A stretch of DNA of 64,000 nt, from contig NZ_PRDB01000015.1 in NCBI RefSeq assembly GCF_002925905.1, positions 62,001-126,000 of the forward strand, read 5' to 3'. The notes under the pieces were generated by a model. The model was not told the origin of the DNA. It did no database searches and saw only the letters and a program-made list of their open reading frames with translations. The translations under genes and the position numbers were made by a program. This DNA comes from Klebsiella michiganensis. GTDB taxonomy: Bacteria; Pseudomonadota; Gammaproteobacteria; Enterobacterales; Enterobacteriaceae. Shown here in pieces: positions 51,883 through 61,225 of the stretch (the first letter of the stretch is position 1; each line of letters starts with the position of its first letter).

Positions 51883-52795
51883 GTACCGCTTCGAGCGGCG
51901 TCAGGATACGCGACATGCTGTTTTGCAAATGCAGGGCGAAGGCATCGACCAGCGCGGAGCCGGGGCGGTGCAGCGGGCGCACCAGGCTAACGGTAAAAGG
52001 CACTTCAACGCTAAAGCGGCGTACCACCACGCCGTTCCCGGCATAATCGAGGGCGGTGAGCGGGTTAACCACCGAAATGCCGACCCCGGCTCTTACCATC
52101 GCGCAGATGGAGGCGGCGCTGTGCGTCTCCACCACCATCCGCCGTTTGACCTGATGTTCGACAAACAGGGCATCGAGCAGCTGGCGATAGCTATCGGTGC
52201 GCGACAGGCTAATGTAGTTTTCGCCGTGAAAATCCGCAGGCGTCAGCATCGGCTTAGCCGCTAACGGATGGCCCTGCGGCAGTACGCACACTTCATTCAA
52301 GGTCAGCAGCGGCGTACGCTCGGTTCCGGCGGGGGTATGCAGGGTTTCCGTCAATCCCAGATCGTGGCGCTGGGCCGACAACCACTCCTCCAGCAGCGGT
52401 GATTCCTGGGGGACAATTTGCAGGCTGACGTCCGGGTAGCGCGCTAAAAACGGCGCCAGCAGCAGCGGCAATAGCGATTGGGAGAAGACCGGCAGACAGG
52501 CTATCGACAGCTCGCCCTGGCGGAACTCGCGCAGGCTTTCTGCGGCGCTGACGATTCTGTCCAGACCGTACCAGGATCGCTGCACCTCTTCAAACAGACG
52601 TAATCCCTGAACCGTAGGCTGCAGGCGCCCGCGCGTGCGGGAGAATAGCGTCAACCCCAGCACCTTTTCAAAACGCGCCAGCTCGCGGCTGACGGTGGGC
52701 TGCGAGGTATGCAGCATGCGTGCGGCCTCGGTCAGATTGCCGGTGGTCATCACCGCATGAAAGATTTCAATATGACGCAGGTTGACGGCGGGCAT
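51869..52795 (-). CDS. lysR: LysR, regulator of lysA
   Basis: 308 aa LysR-type regulator divergent to lysA. Confidence 0.93.
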   Translation of the reverse strand: MPAVNLRHIEIFHAVMTTGNLTEAARMLHTSQPTVSRELARFEKVLGLTLFSRTRGRLQPTVQGLRLFEEVQRSWYGLDRIVSAAESLREFRQGELSIACLPVFSQSLLPLLLAPFLARYPDVSLQIVPQESPLLEEWLSAQRHDLGLTETLHTPAGTERTPLLTLNEVCVLPQGHPLAAKPMLTPADFHGENYISLSRTDSYRQLLDALFVEHQVKRRMVVETHSAASICAMVRAGVGISVVNPLTALDYAGNGVVVRRFSVEVPFTVSLVRPLHRPGSALVDAFALHLQNSMSRILTPLEAVLTTA

Positions 52796-52928
52796 GGGGG
52801 TTCCTTAAGTGGCGCTAGCCATATCATTTTTGCATAGAGTGGCAATAAAACGATATTTTTTATTGCGTACGCGCTGTGGCGTAATCGTAAAAAACAGAAA
52901 TAACGCACACACAGCACCGGAGTTCCTT

Positions 52929-54191
52929 ATGCCACACTCGCTTTACGCTACCGATACCGACCTGAGCGCAGAAAACCTGCTGCGTCTGCCCGCCGAATTC
53001 GGCTGCCCGGTTTGGGTTTACGACGCGCAGATTATCCGCCGCCAGATTGCCCAATTGAGCCAGTTCGACGTGGTGCGTTTTGCGCAGAAGGCCTGCTCCA
53101 ATATCCATATTCTGCGCCTGATGCGCGAGCAGGGCGTGAAGGTGGATTCGGTGTCGCTGGGCGAGATCGAGCGCGCGCTGGCGGCCGGGTACGATCCGCA
53201 TCAGCATCCGGAAGATATCGTCTTTACCGCCGATCTGATCGACGATGCAACCCTGGCGCGGGTTAAAGAGCTGCAGATCCCGGTCAACGCCGGCTCAATT
53301 GATATGCTGAGCCAGCTGGGCGAAGTCTCTCCGGGCCACCGCGTCTGGCTGCGCGTTAACCCGGGCTTCGGCCACGGCCACAGCCAAAAAACCAATACCG
53401 GCGGCGAGAACAGCAAGCACGGGATCTGGCACAGCCATTTAACGGCGGCGCTGGAAGTGATGCGTCGCTATCAGCTCCAGCTGGTGGGGATTCACATGCA
53501 TATCGGTTCTGGGGTCGACTATGGTCACCTGGAACAGGTCTGCGGCGCGATGGTGCGTCAGGTTGTTGAATTCGGGCAGGATCTGCAGGCGATCTCCGCC
53601 GGCGGCGGACTGTCGATCCCGTATCACGAAGATGAAGAGGCGATCGATACCGATCACTACTTCGGCCTGTGGAACGCGGCGCGCGAGCAGATCGCTAAAC
53701 ATCTGGGCCATCCGGTCGCGCTTGAGATCGAACCGGGTCGCTTCCTGGTGGCGGAGTCCGGCGTGCTGGTTTCTCAGGTTCGCAGCGTGAAGGAGATGGG
53801 CAGCCGCCACTTCGTGCTGATTGACGCCGGTTTTAATGATTTGATGCGCCCGGCGATGTACGGCAGCTATCACCATATTACCGCTCTCGCCGCGGACGGC
53901 CGCGATCTGCGCGCCGCGGCGGAGGTTGAAACCGTAGTGGCCGGGCCGCTGTGCGAATCGGGCGATGTATTTACCCAGCAGGAGGGGGGGAAAGTGGAAA
54001 CCCGCCTGCTGCCTGCGGTGGCGCCGGGGGATTATCTGGTGCTGCACGATACCGGCGCTTACGGCGCGTCGATGTCTTCTAACTACAACAGCCGTCCGCT
54101 GCTGCCGGAAGTGCTGTTCGACAACGGCAAAGCGCGGCTGATCCGCCGTCGCCAGACCATTGAAGAGCTGCTCGCGCTCGAGCTGCTGTAA
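52929..54191 (+). CDS. lysA: Diaminopimelate decarboxylase
   Basis: 420 aa; MPHSLYATDTDLSAENLLRLPAEFGCPVWVYDA. Confidence 0.95.
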   Translation: MPHSLYATDTDLSAENLLRLPAEFGCPVWVYDAQIIRRQIAQLSQFDVVRFAQKACSNIHILRLMREQGVKVDSVSLGEIERALAAGYDPHQHPEDIVFTADLIDDATLARVKELQIPVNAGSIDMLSQLGEVSPGHRVWLRVNPGFGHGHSQKTNTGGENSKHGIWHSHLTAALEVMRRYQLQLVGIHMHIGSGVDYGHLEQVCGAMVRQVVEFGQDLQAISAGGGLSIPYHEDEEAIDTDHYFGLWNAAREQIAKHLGHPVALEIEPGRFLVAESGVLVSQVRSVKEMGSRHFVLIDAGFNDLMRPAMYGSYHHITALAADGRDLRAAAEVETVVAGPLCESGDVFTQQEGGKVETRLLPAVAPGDYLVLHDTGAYGASMSSNYNSRPLLPEVLFDNGKARLIRRRQTIEELLALELL

Positions 54192-54230
54192 GGCGCTGCC
54201 CGATGGCGCTTCGCTTATCGGGCCCGCTAA

Positions 54231-55241
54231 TTATGCGTAATACGGCCCGGTGGTGACCGACTCGCGCAGCACCAGCTTGCCGGTAAACGGCGGTATGGTC
54301 TCGATCGGCTGGCCGTTGGCCAGCTTGATGGCCTGATCGATAGCGGTGGTGATCATGTTATCGATCGGCAGATAGACCGTCGACAGCCCCGGCTCCAGCC
54401 ATTTCGCGCTCGGCGCGTCATCAAAACCAAACAGCGAAATATCCTGCGGGATCCGCAGCCCTGCCTGATGCAGCGCTTTCGACGCGCCCAGCGCCATATC
54501 ATCGTTACAGGAAAACAGCGCGCTAAACGGCGTTTTCTCTTCCAGCAGCTCGCAGCAGAGTTCATAGCCGCGGCCCATGGTGGAGTCGCCGTATTTCACC
54601 TTCGCCGGATCCCACTTGATGCCGTGCTTCTTCAGCGCGTTGCGATAGCCTTCCAGGCGAGCTTTACCCGTCGGCGTGTGCATCGGCACGGTCAAACAGG
54701 CAATATCGCGATGGCCCTGGGCAATGAGGTACTCAACCGCCTGAAACGCCGCGTCCTGCTGTTCGAAGAACACGCAGCGCTCCCGGGCCTGGCTAACGTC
54801 GCGGTTGATCACCACCAGCGGCATGGCGATAGACTCAATCAGCGACATAATCTTCTTTTCGCTCATATGGCGCGTGTAGAGCACGATGGCATCGCACTGG
54901 CGATCGGCCAGCATCTGCACCGCCTCTTCTTCACGCTCCGGCGCATCGTGGCCGTCGGTGACGATCAGCTGTTTGCCCCAGGCTTCCGTCTGACGAGAAG
55001 CCTGCTGCAGCAGGCGGCCAAAATAGAAGCCGTCAAAGGTGGAAACCACCAGACCGATGCTGTTGCTCGTGCGGTTTGCCAGCGAGCGGGCGAGAAAGTT
55101 AGGCCGATAGCCCAGCTCTTCCATCGCCTTAAAAACCTGTTGGCGGGTGCTCTCTTTCACCTGACCTGTGCCGTTCAACACGCGGGAAACCGTCGCTTTA
55201 GAGACGCCTGCGCGAATTGAGACATCCAGCATTGTAGCCAT
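54231..55241 (-). CDS. LacI-family regulator (AscG-like)
   Basis: 336 aa; MATMLDVSIRAGVSKATVSRVLNGTGQVKESTRQQVFKAMEELGYRPN. Confidence 0.9.
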   Translation of the reverse strand: MATMLDVSIRAGVSKATVSRVLNGTGQVKESTRQQVFKAMEELGYRPNFLARSLANRTSNSIGLVVSTFDGFYFGRLLQQASRQTEAWGKQLIVTDGHDAPEREEEAVQMLADRQCDAIVLYTRHMSEKKIMSLIESIAMPLVVINRDVSQARERCVFFEQQDAAFQAVEYLIAQGHRDIACLTVPMHTPTGKARLEGYRNALKKHGIKWDPAKVKYGDSTMGRGYELCCELLEEKTPFSALFSCNDDMALGASKALHQAGLRIPQDISLFGFDDAPSAKWLEPGLSTVYLPIDNMITTAIDQAIKLANGQPIETIPPFTGKLVLRESVTTGPYYA

Positions 55242-55381
55242 TCATCCGATTCCTGATATCACGTGGTGAACCGCAGTTTATCACAGACATTCAGGGGGAT
55301 ATGGCTTCATGGCGCGGTAAAAAACCATCGCGATCACGCTTTGACAGGAATTGATCGCAGGGAAAAGAAAACCGCAAATGC

Positions 55382-55479
55382 GGTATGCCAATTATCGCCT
55401 TTCTGGAATACCAATGAACGGGTTGGGAGCTTAATCACAGAACTTATTCTCCTCAGTGGCTATTTTTTGGTATGCCAAT
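55382..55479. promoter_or_regulatory. Three UxuR-like operator repeats upstream of EIIC gene
   Basis: GGTATGCCAAT (55382-55392), GGAATACCAAT (55405-55415), TTGGTATGCCAAT (ending 55479). Confidence 0.5.
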
Positions 55480-55535
55480 AGGTGTTTGGCTGTACACCTG
55501 GTGCGCTAAAAGCCCTTAAACCTGAGGTATCCTCT

Positions 55536-56873
55536 ATGGCATTGCAGGACAAACTGATCGACTCACTGGGGAGTTTCGCCACGAAATTCAACAGCTACCG
55601 CTACATCATGGCGATAAAATCCGCTTTTATTACCCTGATGCCGGTGATCATCGTCGGCGCCTTTTCGGTGCTGATCTCCAATATGGTGCTGGATCCGAAA
55701 AACGGACTCGCCAGCTTTCAGGCGCTCTCTTTTCTGGCGGCGCTGAAACCCATTACCAGCGCGATCAACTACGCCACCCTTAACTTTCTCAATATTGGCG
55801 CGGTCTTTCTTATCGGCATCGAGCTGGGGCGGATTAACGGCATCAAGAGCCTGTTCCCCGGTCTGCTGGCGGTGATCTGCTTTATCTGCGTGACGCCCAC
55901 CACCGTTGAAATGATGGTCGACGGGCAAATGCATGAAGTGAAAGATGTGCTGCTGCGCCAGTTTTCCGATACCCGTAGCCTGTTCCTCGGTATGTTTATC
56001 GCCATTCTGTCGGTGGAGATCTACTGCTGGCTGGAGGGCCGCAAGGGGCTGAAGATCAAGATGCCGGATACCGTGCCGCCCAACGTATCGGCATCGTTCT
56101 CCGCCCTGATCCCGGCCATTATCACCACCACGGTGATTGCCACCTTTGGCTTTATTTTCCATCAGGCCACCGGCATGTACCTGTATGACGCGGTCTATCA
56201 GGTGGTGCAGCAGCCGCTGGAGCGGGTGGTGCAAAGCCTGCCGGGGATCCTGCTGCTGATGTTTGTCGCGCAGCTGTTCTGGGTTATCGGTATCCACGGC
56301 AACCAGATGATCAAACCGATCCGCGAACCGCTGCTGCTGGGAGCCATCACCGTCAATATGAGCGCCTTTGAGCAGGGCAAAGAGGTGCCAAATATCATCA
56401 CCATGCCGTTCTGGGACGTTTATATGAGCATCGGCGGATCGGGGCTGACGATTGGCCTGCTGATCGCGGTCATGATCGCCACCAAACGCAAAGAGATGAA
56501 AGAGATCGCCAAGCTGTCGATTGGGCCGGGTCTGTTCAATATTAACGAACCGGTGATTTTCGGCATGCCGATCATGCTCAATCCGATCCTCGCGATCCCT
56601 TTTATCATCACGCCGCTGGTGACCGGCAGCATTGGCTACTTCGCGACCGCCGCCGGCTTTGCCGGTAAAGCGGTGGTGATGGTGCCGTGGACCACCCCGC
56701 CGCTGATCAACGCCTGGCTCTCTACGGCGGGTTCGATGGGGGCGGTGGTGACGCAGCTTATCTGCATCCTGACCGCGGTGCTGATCTATCTGCCGTTCGT
56801 CAAAATAGCCTCCCGCCGCGCGGAAAACGCTCAGCGCCAGGCGGAGAACGAGCAGGCCAGCCAACAGATATGA
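55536..56873 (+). CDS. PTS lactose/cellobiose-type EIIC (CelB/ChbC-like)
   Basis: MALQDKLIDSLGSFATKFNSYRYIMAIKSAFITLMPVIIVGAFSVLI...FNINEPVIFGMPIMLNP. Confidence 0.92.
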   Translation: MALQDKLIDSLGSFATKFNSYRYIMAIKSAFITLMPVIIVGAFSVLISNMVLDPKNGLASFQALSFLAALKPITSAINYATLNFLNIGAVFLIGIELGRINGIKSLFPGLLAVICFICVTPTTVEMMVDGQMHEVKDVLLRQFSDTRSLFLGMFIAILSVEIYCWLEGRKGLKIKMPDTVPPNVSASFSALIPAIITTTVIATFGFIFHQATGMYLYDAVYQVVQQPLERVVQSLPGILLLMFVAQLFWVIGIHGNQMIKPIREPLLLGAITVNMSAFEQGKEVPNIITMPFWDVYMSIGGSGLTIGLLIAVMIATKRKEMKEIAKLSIGPGLFNINEPVIFGMPIMLNPILAIPFIITPLVTGSIGYFATAAGFAGKAVVMVPWTTPPLINAWLSTAGSMGAVVTQLICILTAVLIYLPFVKIASRRAENAQRQAENEQASQQI

Positions 56874-56880
56874 GGACACA

Positions 56881-58308
56881 ATGACGACAGTAAAGATGGC
56901 GATCCCCCACGACTTTATCCTCGGCGCCGCCGCTTCGGCGTGGCAAACCGAGGGCTGGAGCGGTAAGAAAGCGGGCCAGGATTCCTGGCCGGATCTCTGG
57001 TACAAGAACGACCGCCGCGTCTGGCATAACGGCTACGGCCCGGCGGTGGCGACCGATTTTATCAACCGCTTCCGCGAAGACGTGCAGTTGATGAAGCTGG
57101 CGGGACTGACCCACTACCGCACGTCGATTAACTGGTCGCGCTTTCTCACCGATTATGAAAACGTCACGGTCGATGAAGACTATGCGGCGTACTACGACCA
57201 GTTGTTCGATGAACTGCTGGCCAACGGCATCGAGCCGATGATCTGTCTTGAGCACTATGAACTCCCCGGCTATCTGCTGGAGCAGTACGGCGGCTGGGCG
57301 TCAAAAAAGGTGGTTGAGCTGTTTGTGCGGTATGCGGAAACGGTTTTTACCCGCTATCACCACAAAGTCACGCGCTGGTTCACCTTCAATGAACCGATCG
57401 TGGTGCAGACCCGCGTTTATCTGGATGCGCTGCGCTGGCCTTACGAGCAGAACACCGGCACCTGGATGCAGTGGAATCACCACAAGGTGCTGGCGACGGC
57501 AAAAGTGGTCCGGCTGTTTCGCGAGAAAGGCTATCGCGGCACGGTAGGCTGCATTCTTAACCCGGAGGTCACCTATCCGCGCTCAAAAGCGTCGCACGAC
57601 GTGCGCGCCGCCGAACGCTACGATCTGTTTTATAACCGGGTTTTCCTCGATCCGCTGGTCCACGGCCTCTACCCGCCTGAGCTACTGGCTCTGCTCGAAC
57701 AGCACGGGGTCTCCTGGGATTATGACGCGGAGGAGCTGGCGATAATCCGCGACAACACCGTTGATGAGCTGGGGATTAACCTCTACTACCCGCATCGGGT
57801 TAAGGCTCCATCGCGCGCCTGGCATCCGCAGACGCCGTTCCATCCGGCTTACTACTATGAGCCCTTTGAGCTACCGGGGCGGCGGATGAACCACTCCCGC
57901 GGCTGGGAAATTTATCCGCAAATCGTTTTTGATATGGCGATGCGGATCAAGCAGGACTACCGCAATATTCCGTGGTTCGTGGCGGAAAGCGGCATGGGCG
58001 TGGAAAACGAAGGGCAGTTTCGCAATAGCGAAGGCACCATCGCCGACGACTACCGGATCCGTTTTATCAGCGAGCATCTGTGGCAAACGCTGCGCGCGCG
58101 GGAAGCGGGGGCCAACTGCCACGGCTACATGCTGTGGGCGTTTACCGACAACGTTTCGCCGATGAACGCGTTTAAAAATCGCTACGGGCTGATTGAAATC
58201 GATCTGCAAAATAATCGTGCGCGGCGGCCCAAGGCGTCCGCCAGCTGGTTCCGTAAGCTAGGCGAGAGCCGGGAATTGACGCTGGATATTGACGATGAGT
58301 GGCGCTAG
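56881..58308 (+). CDS. GH1 family (6-phospho-)beta-glucosidase
   Basis: 475 aa; FNEP acid/base, AESGMG nucleophile, FTDNVSPMNAFKNRYG tail; coupled to PTS EIIC. Confidence 0.88.
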   Translation: MTTVKMAIPHDFILGAAASAWQTEGWSGKKAGQDSWPDLWYKNDRRVWHNGYGPAVATDFINRFREDVQLMKLAGLTHYRTSINWSRFLTDYENVTVDEDYAAYYDQLFDELLANGIEPMICLEHYELPGYLLEQYGGWASKKVVELFVRYAETVFTRYHHKVTRWFTFNEPIVVQTRVYLDALRWPYEQNTGTWMQWNHHKVLATAKVVRLFREKGYRGTVGCILNPEVTYPRSKASHDVRAAERYDLFYNRVFLDPLVHGLYPPELLALLEQHGVSWDYDAEELAIIRDNTVDELGINLYYPHRVKAPSRAWHPQTPFHPAYYYEPFELPGRRMNHSRGWEIYPQIVFDMAMRIKQDYRNIPWFVAESGMGVENEGQFRNSEGTIADDYRIRFISEHLWQTLRAREAGANCHGYMLWAFTDNVSPMNAFKNRYGLIEIDLQNNRARRPKASASWFRKLGESRELTLDIDDEWR

Positions 58309-58376
58309 CCGGGCTGAAATTTTGCTAAGATAGCGGCCGATATTGACTCGCAGGCTCATAACGCACAGGTGATATT

Positions 58377-59150
58377 GTGGAGAAGGCTATCATTCCGCCG
58401 GAAAAGAAACCCTACCAGGAAATAGGTGATGATTTACGCGCACAGATTGCGCAGGGGCGCTATCCCATCGGGTCGCGCCTGCCGCCGGAACGCAATATCG
58501 CCGAGACCTACGGCGTGAGCCGGACCATCGTCCGCGAAGCGCTGCTGATGCTGGAGCTGCAGGGGACGGTCGACATTCGCCAGGGCTCCGGGGTGTACGT
58601 CATGCGCATCCCGCACGAGGACGATAGCGAGGAAGAACAGATGCTGAGCAGCGACGTCGGGCCGTTCGAAATCCTGCAGGCCCGCCAGCTGCTGGAGAGC
58701 AATATCGCCGCTTTTGCCGCCAAAATGGCCACCCGCGCCGATATCGATAACCTGAAGCGGATTATCGAGCAGGAACAGCGGGCGATTGCCGCCAACGATA
58801 CCAGCCAGGATAACGCCCGGCTGTTTCACCTGGTGCTGGCCGGCGCGACGCAAAATCAGATGCTGCTGGCGACGGTTGAGCGCATCTGGCTGCAGATGGA
58901 CAGCAGCCCGCTGTGGCAGCAGTTCAACGTGCATATCGCCAGCCGGGCGTACAGGCTGAAGTGGCTCGGGGACCGGCAAACGCTGCTCGCCGCCCTGCGC
59001 CGACGCGATGTGATGGGGGCCTGGCAGGCAATGTGGCAGCATCTTGAAAATGTCAAAAACAGCCTGCTGGAGCTCTCCGATGAAGACGCGCCGGACTTTG
59101 ACGGCTATCTCTTTGAATCGGTACCGATTTTCCAGGGGAAGCTGGTATGA
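58377..59150 (+). CDS. GntR-family (FadR/UxuR-like) regulator, GTG start
   Basis: YQEIGDDLRAQIAQGRYPIGSRLPPERNIAETYGVSRTIVREALLMLELQG. Confidence 0.92.
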   Translation: MEKAIIPPEKKPYQEIGDDLRAQIAQGRYPIGSRLPPERNIAETYGVSRTIVREALLMLELQGTVDIRQGSGVYVMRIPHEDDSEEEQMLSSDVGPFEILQARQLLESNIAAFAAKMATRADIDNLKRIIEQEQRAIAANDTSQDNARLFHLVLAGATQNQMLLATVERIWLQMDSSPLWQQFNVHIASRAYRLKWLGDRQTLLAALRRRDVMGAWQAMWQHLENVKNSLLELSDEDAPDFDGYLFESVPIFQGKLV

Positions 59151-59626
59151 TTATTCACCCCCTCTACGCTGCGCCGCAGCACGCTTCATGCGTGACGGAG
59201 TGGCTCTGGCGAGCGTTTGGCGCTGACGCGCTGCCGCGGGCGTTCTTCGCCAGCATTGTTGAACATAGCCAGACGCCGGGAGCGCTGCCCATTACCTTTG
59301 TGGCCGTGGAGGGCGAGAGGCTGCTGGGCACCGTCGGCCTGTGGCGCTGCGATTTAATCAGCCGTCAGGATCTCTATCCGTGGATGGCGGCGCTCTACGT
59401 GGCGCCTGAGGCGCGTGGGCAAGGGCTGGCGGGAAAACTACAGCAGCACGTCATCGGATATGCCAGAGCGCAGGGTTATGCCGAGCTATTTCTCTACTCG
59501 GCCTGCCGCGATTTTTATGAGCGTTTTGGCTGGCAGTATATCGGCGAAGGCCTGGATTATCCGGCCAGCGCCGTCAGTTTATACCGCTACGATTTATCGC
59601 TGTCGAGGGGCGCAATCACCGAGTGA
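59147..59626 (+). CDS. GNAT-family N-acetyltransferase
   Basis: 159 aa; VAPEARGQGLAGKLQQHVIGYARAQGYAELFLYSACRDFYERFGW. Confidence 0.9.
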   Translation: MIIHPLYAAPQHASCVTEWLWRAFGADALPRAFFASIVEHSQTPGALPITFVAVEGERLLGTVGLWRCDLISRQDLYPWMAALYVAPEARGQGLAGKLQQHVIGYARAQGYAELFLYSACRDFYERFGWQYIGEGLDYPASAVSLYRYDLSLSRGAITE

Positions 59627-60603
59627 CGGCGGACCAGCGTGGGGCTGAAAAGGTGGGTAATCTCCGGCGGCGGGCGATGCTCCGCCAGCGCTAACGCCAG
59701 CTCCGCGGCCTGCGTCGCCATGGTGACAATCGGATAGCGTACGGTGGTCAGACGCGGGCGCACGTAGCGCGAAATCAGCACGTCATCAAAGCCAATCAGC
59801 GAAATCTCACGCGGCACATCAATCCCGTTATCGTTTAATACGCCCATCGCGCCGGCGGCCATAGAGTCGTTATAGCAGGCGACGGCGCTGAAGTTCCTGC
59901 CGCGGCCCAGCAGCTCGGTTATCGCCTGTTCTCCGCCGCTCTCATCGGGCTCGGCAAAGGTCACCAGGCGATCGTTGCACGGCAGATCGCTCTCTTTTAA
60001 CGCTGCCCAGTAGCCCTGCAGCCGGTCTTCAGCATCGGAAATAGCGTGATTAGAGCAGAGATAGCCGATGCGGGTGTGCCCCTGCTGAATCAGGTGGCGG
60101 GTCGCGAGCCATGCGCCGTAGCGGTCATCCAGCGCCACGCAGCGCTGCTCGAAACCGGGCAGGATGCGGTTAATCAGCACCATGCCGGGGATTTGCTGCA
60201 TCAGCGAGGCCAGTTCGTCATCGGGGATCATTTTGGCGTGGACCACCAGCGCCGCGCAGCGGTGGCGAATCAGCTGTTCAATCGCCTGGCGCTCTTTATG
60301 GAGGTTGTGATAGCCGTTACCGATCAGCAAAAAATTGCCGGTATTGTAGGCGACCTGCTCGACGGCTTTCACCATCGCGCCGAAGAAGGGGTCGGAGACA
60401 TCGCCCACCACCAGGCCGACGGTTTCCGTTGACTGCTGCGCCAGCGCGCGGGCGTTGGCGTTGGGGTGATAATTTAGCGTTTCCATCGCGGCGCCTACCG
60501 ACTGGCGCGAGGCTTCGCTGGCTTTCGGTGAATTGTTGATAACGCGGGAGACGGTAGCGACGGAGACTCCTGCGAGCCGGGCTACATCCTTAATAGTCGC
60601 CAT
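59587..60603 (-). CDS. galR: Galactose operon repressor GalR
   Basis: 338 aa; MATIKDVARLAGVSVATVSRVINNSPKASEASR... matches recalled GalR; lysA-galR-omrB/A-aas synteny. Confidence 0.95.
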   Translation of the reverse strand: MATIKDVARLAGVSVATVSRVINNSPKASEASRQSVGAAMETLNYHPNANARALAQQSTETVGLVVGDVSDPFFGAMVKAVEQVAYNTGNFLLIGNGYHNLHKERQAIEQLIRHRCAALVVHAKMIPDDELASLMQQIPGMVLINRILPGFEQRCVALDDRYGAWLATRHLIQQGHTRIGYLCSNHAISDAEDRLQGYWAALKESDLPCNDRLVTFAEPDESGGEQAITELLGRGRNFSAVACYNDSMAAGAMGVLNDNGIDVPREISLIGFDDVLISRYVRPRLTTVRYPIVTMATQAAELALALAEHRPPPEITHLFSPTLVRRHSVIAPLDSDKS

Positions 60604-60852
60604 ACCAGGCCTTTTTTAGGGTAAGCGTTTACATGGCATTTATGTTACGGGAAAGCGCGGCAGATTCAAGGGTTGGTGCTGGTGGGTTAATGCAATTGTG
60701 ACGCAGATTAGCGTTGCGGGTGAAATAGTTACCCACAGGGGTGCGGAGAATGATTCCGGGAACGGACAATTCACACCTTTGCTTACACTTTGCGATTGGC
60801 TGTTGCGAATGTTCGCTGGTTTACCCATTCATTGCATTGATATTCTGACTAT

Positions 60853-60934
60853 CCCAGAGGTATTGATAGGTGGAGTCAACTTCAGGTTGACCACTTAATT
60901 ACACCAGCCTGCGCAGATGCGCAGGTTTTTTTTT
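60853..60934 (+). ncRNA. omrB: OmrB small RNA
   Basis: CCCAGAGGTATTGATAGGTGGAGTCAACTTC...CCAGCCTGCGCAGATGCGCAGGTTTTTTTTT; 82 nt, between galR and aas. Confidence 0.93.
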
Positions 60935-61051
60935 GCCCGCCTTTAGCCGTTGTTACAGTTCGCGAAAAAAGTAATAACTGGTTGCACTTAGGCTCATTCC
61001 CTTGCGTTTTATGGCTGGCGCCGGCGGCGGGAAAAACGAGACAATCAGGAT

Positions 61052-61139
61052 CCCAGAGGTATTGATTGGTGAGTTTTTTAAGTACGCTTTTCGTACTGAT
61101 TATCTTGCACCGACCTGCGCGGATGCGCAGGTTTTTTTT
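61052..61139 (+). ncRNA. omrA: OmrA small RNA
   Basis: CCCAGAGGTATTGATTGGTGAG...CTTGCACCGACCTGCGCGGATGCGCAGGTTTTTTTT; 88 nt. Confidence 0.95.
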
Positions 61140-61225
61140 GTCCTGAATTCCGCTCCTCCTGGTGCATTTTCCATCCCTTCTCATGTAACCTGCTTTGACT
61201 GATTAACCGGTCAAACGGAGTTGTT

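Noticed and set aside
55563-57005. 480-aa minus-strand ORF opposite the EIIC and GH1 genes
   Set aside because: Shadow ORF of strongly coding sequence; Arg/His/Asp-rich composition.
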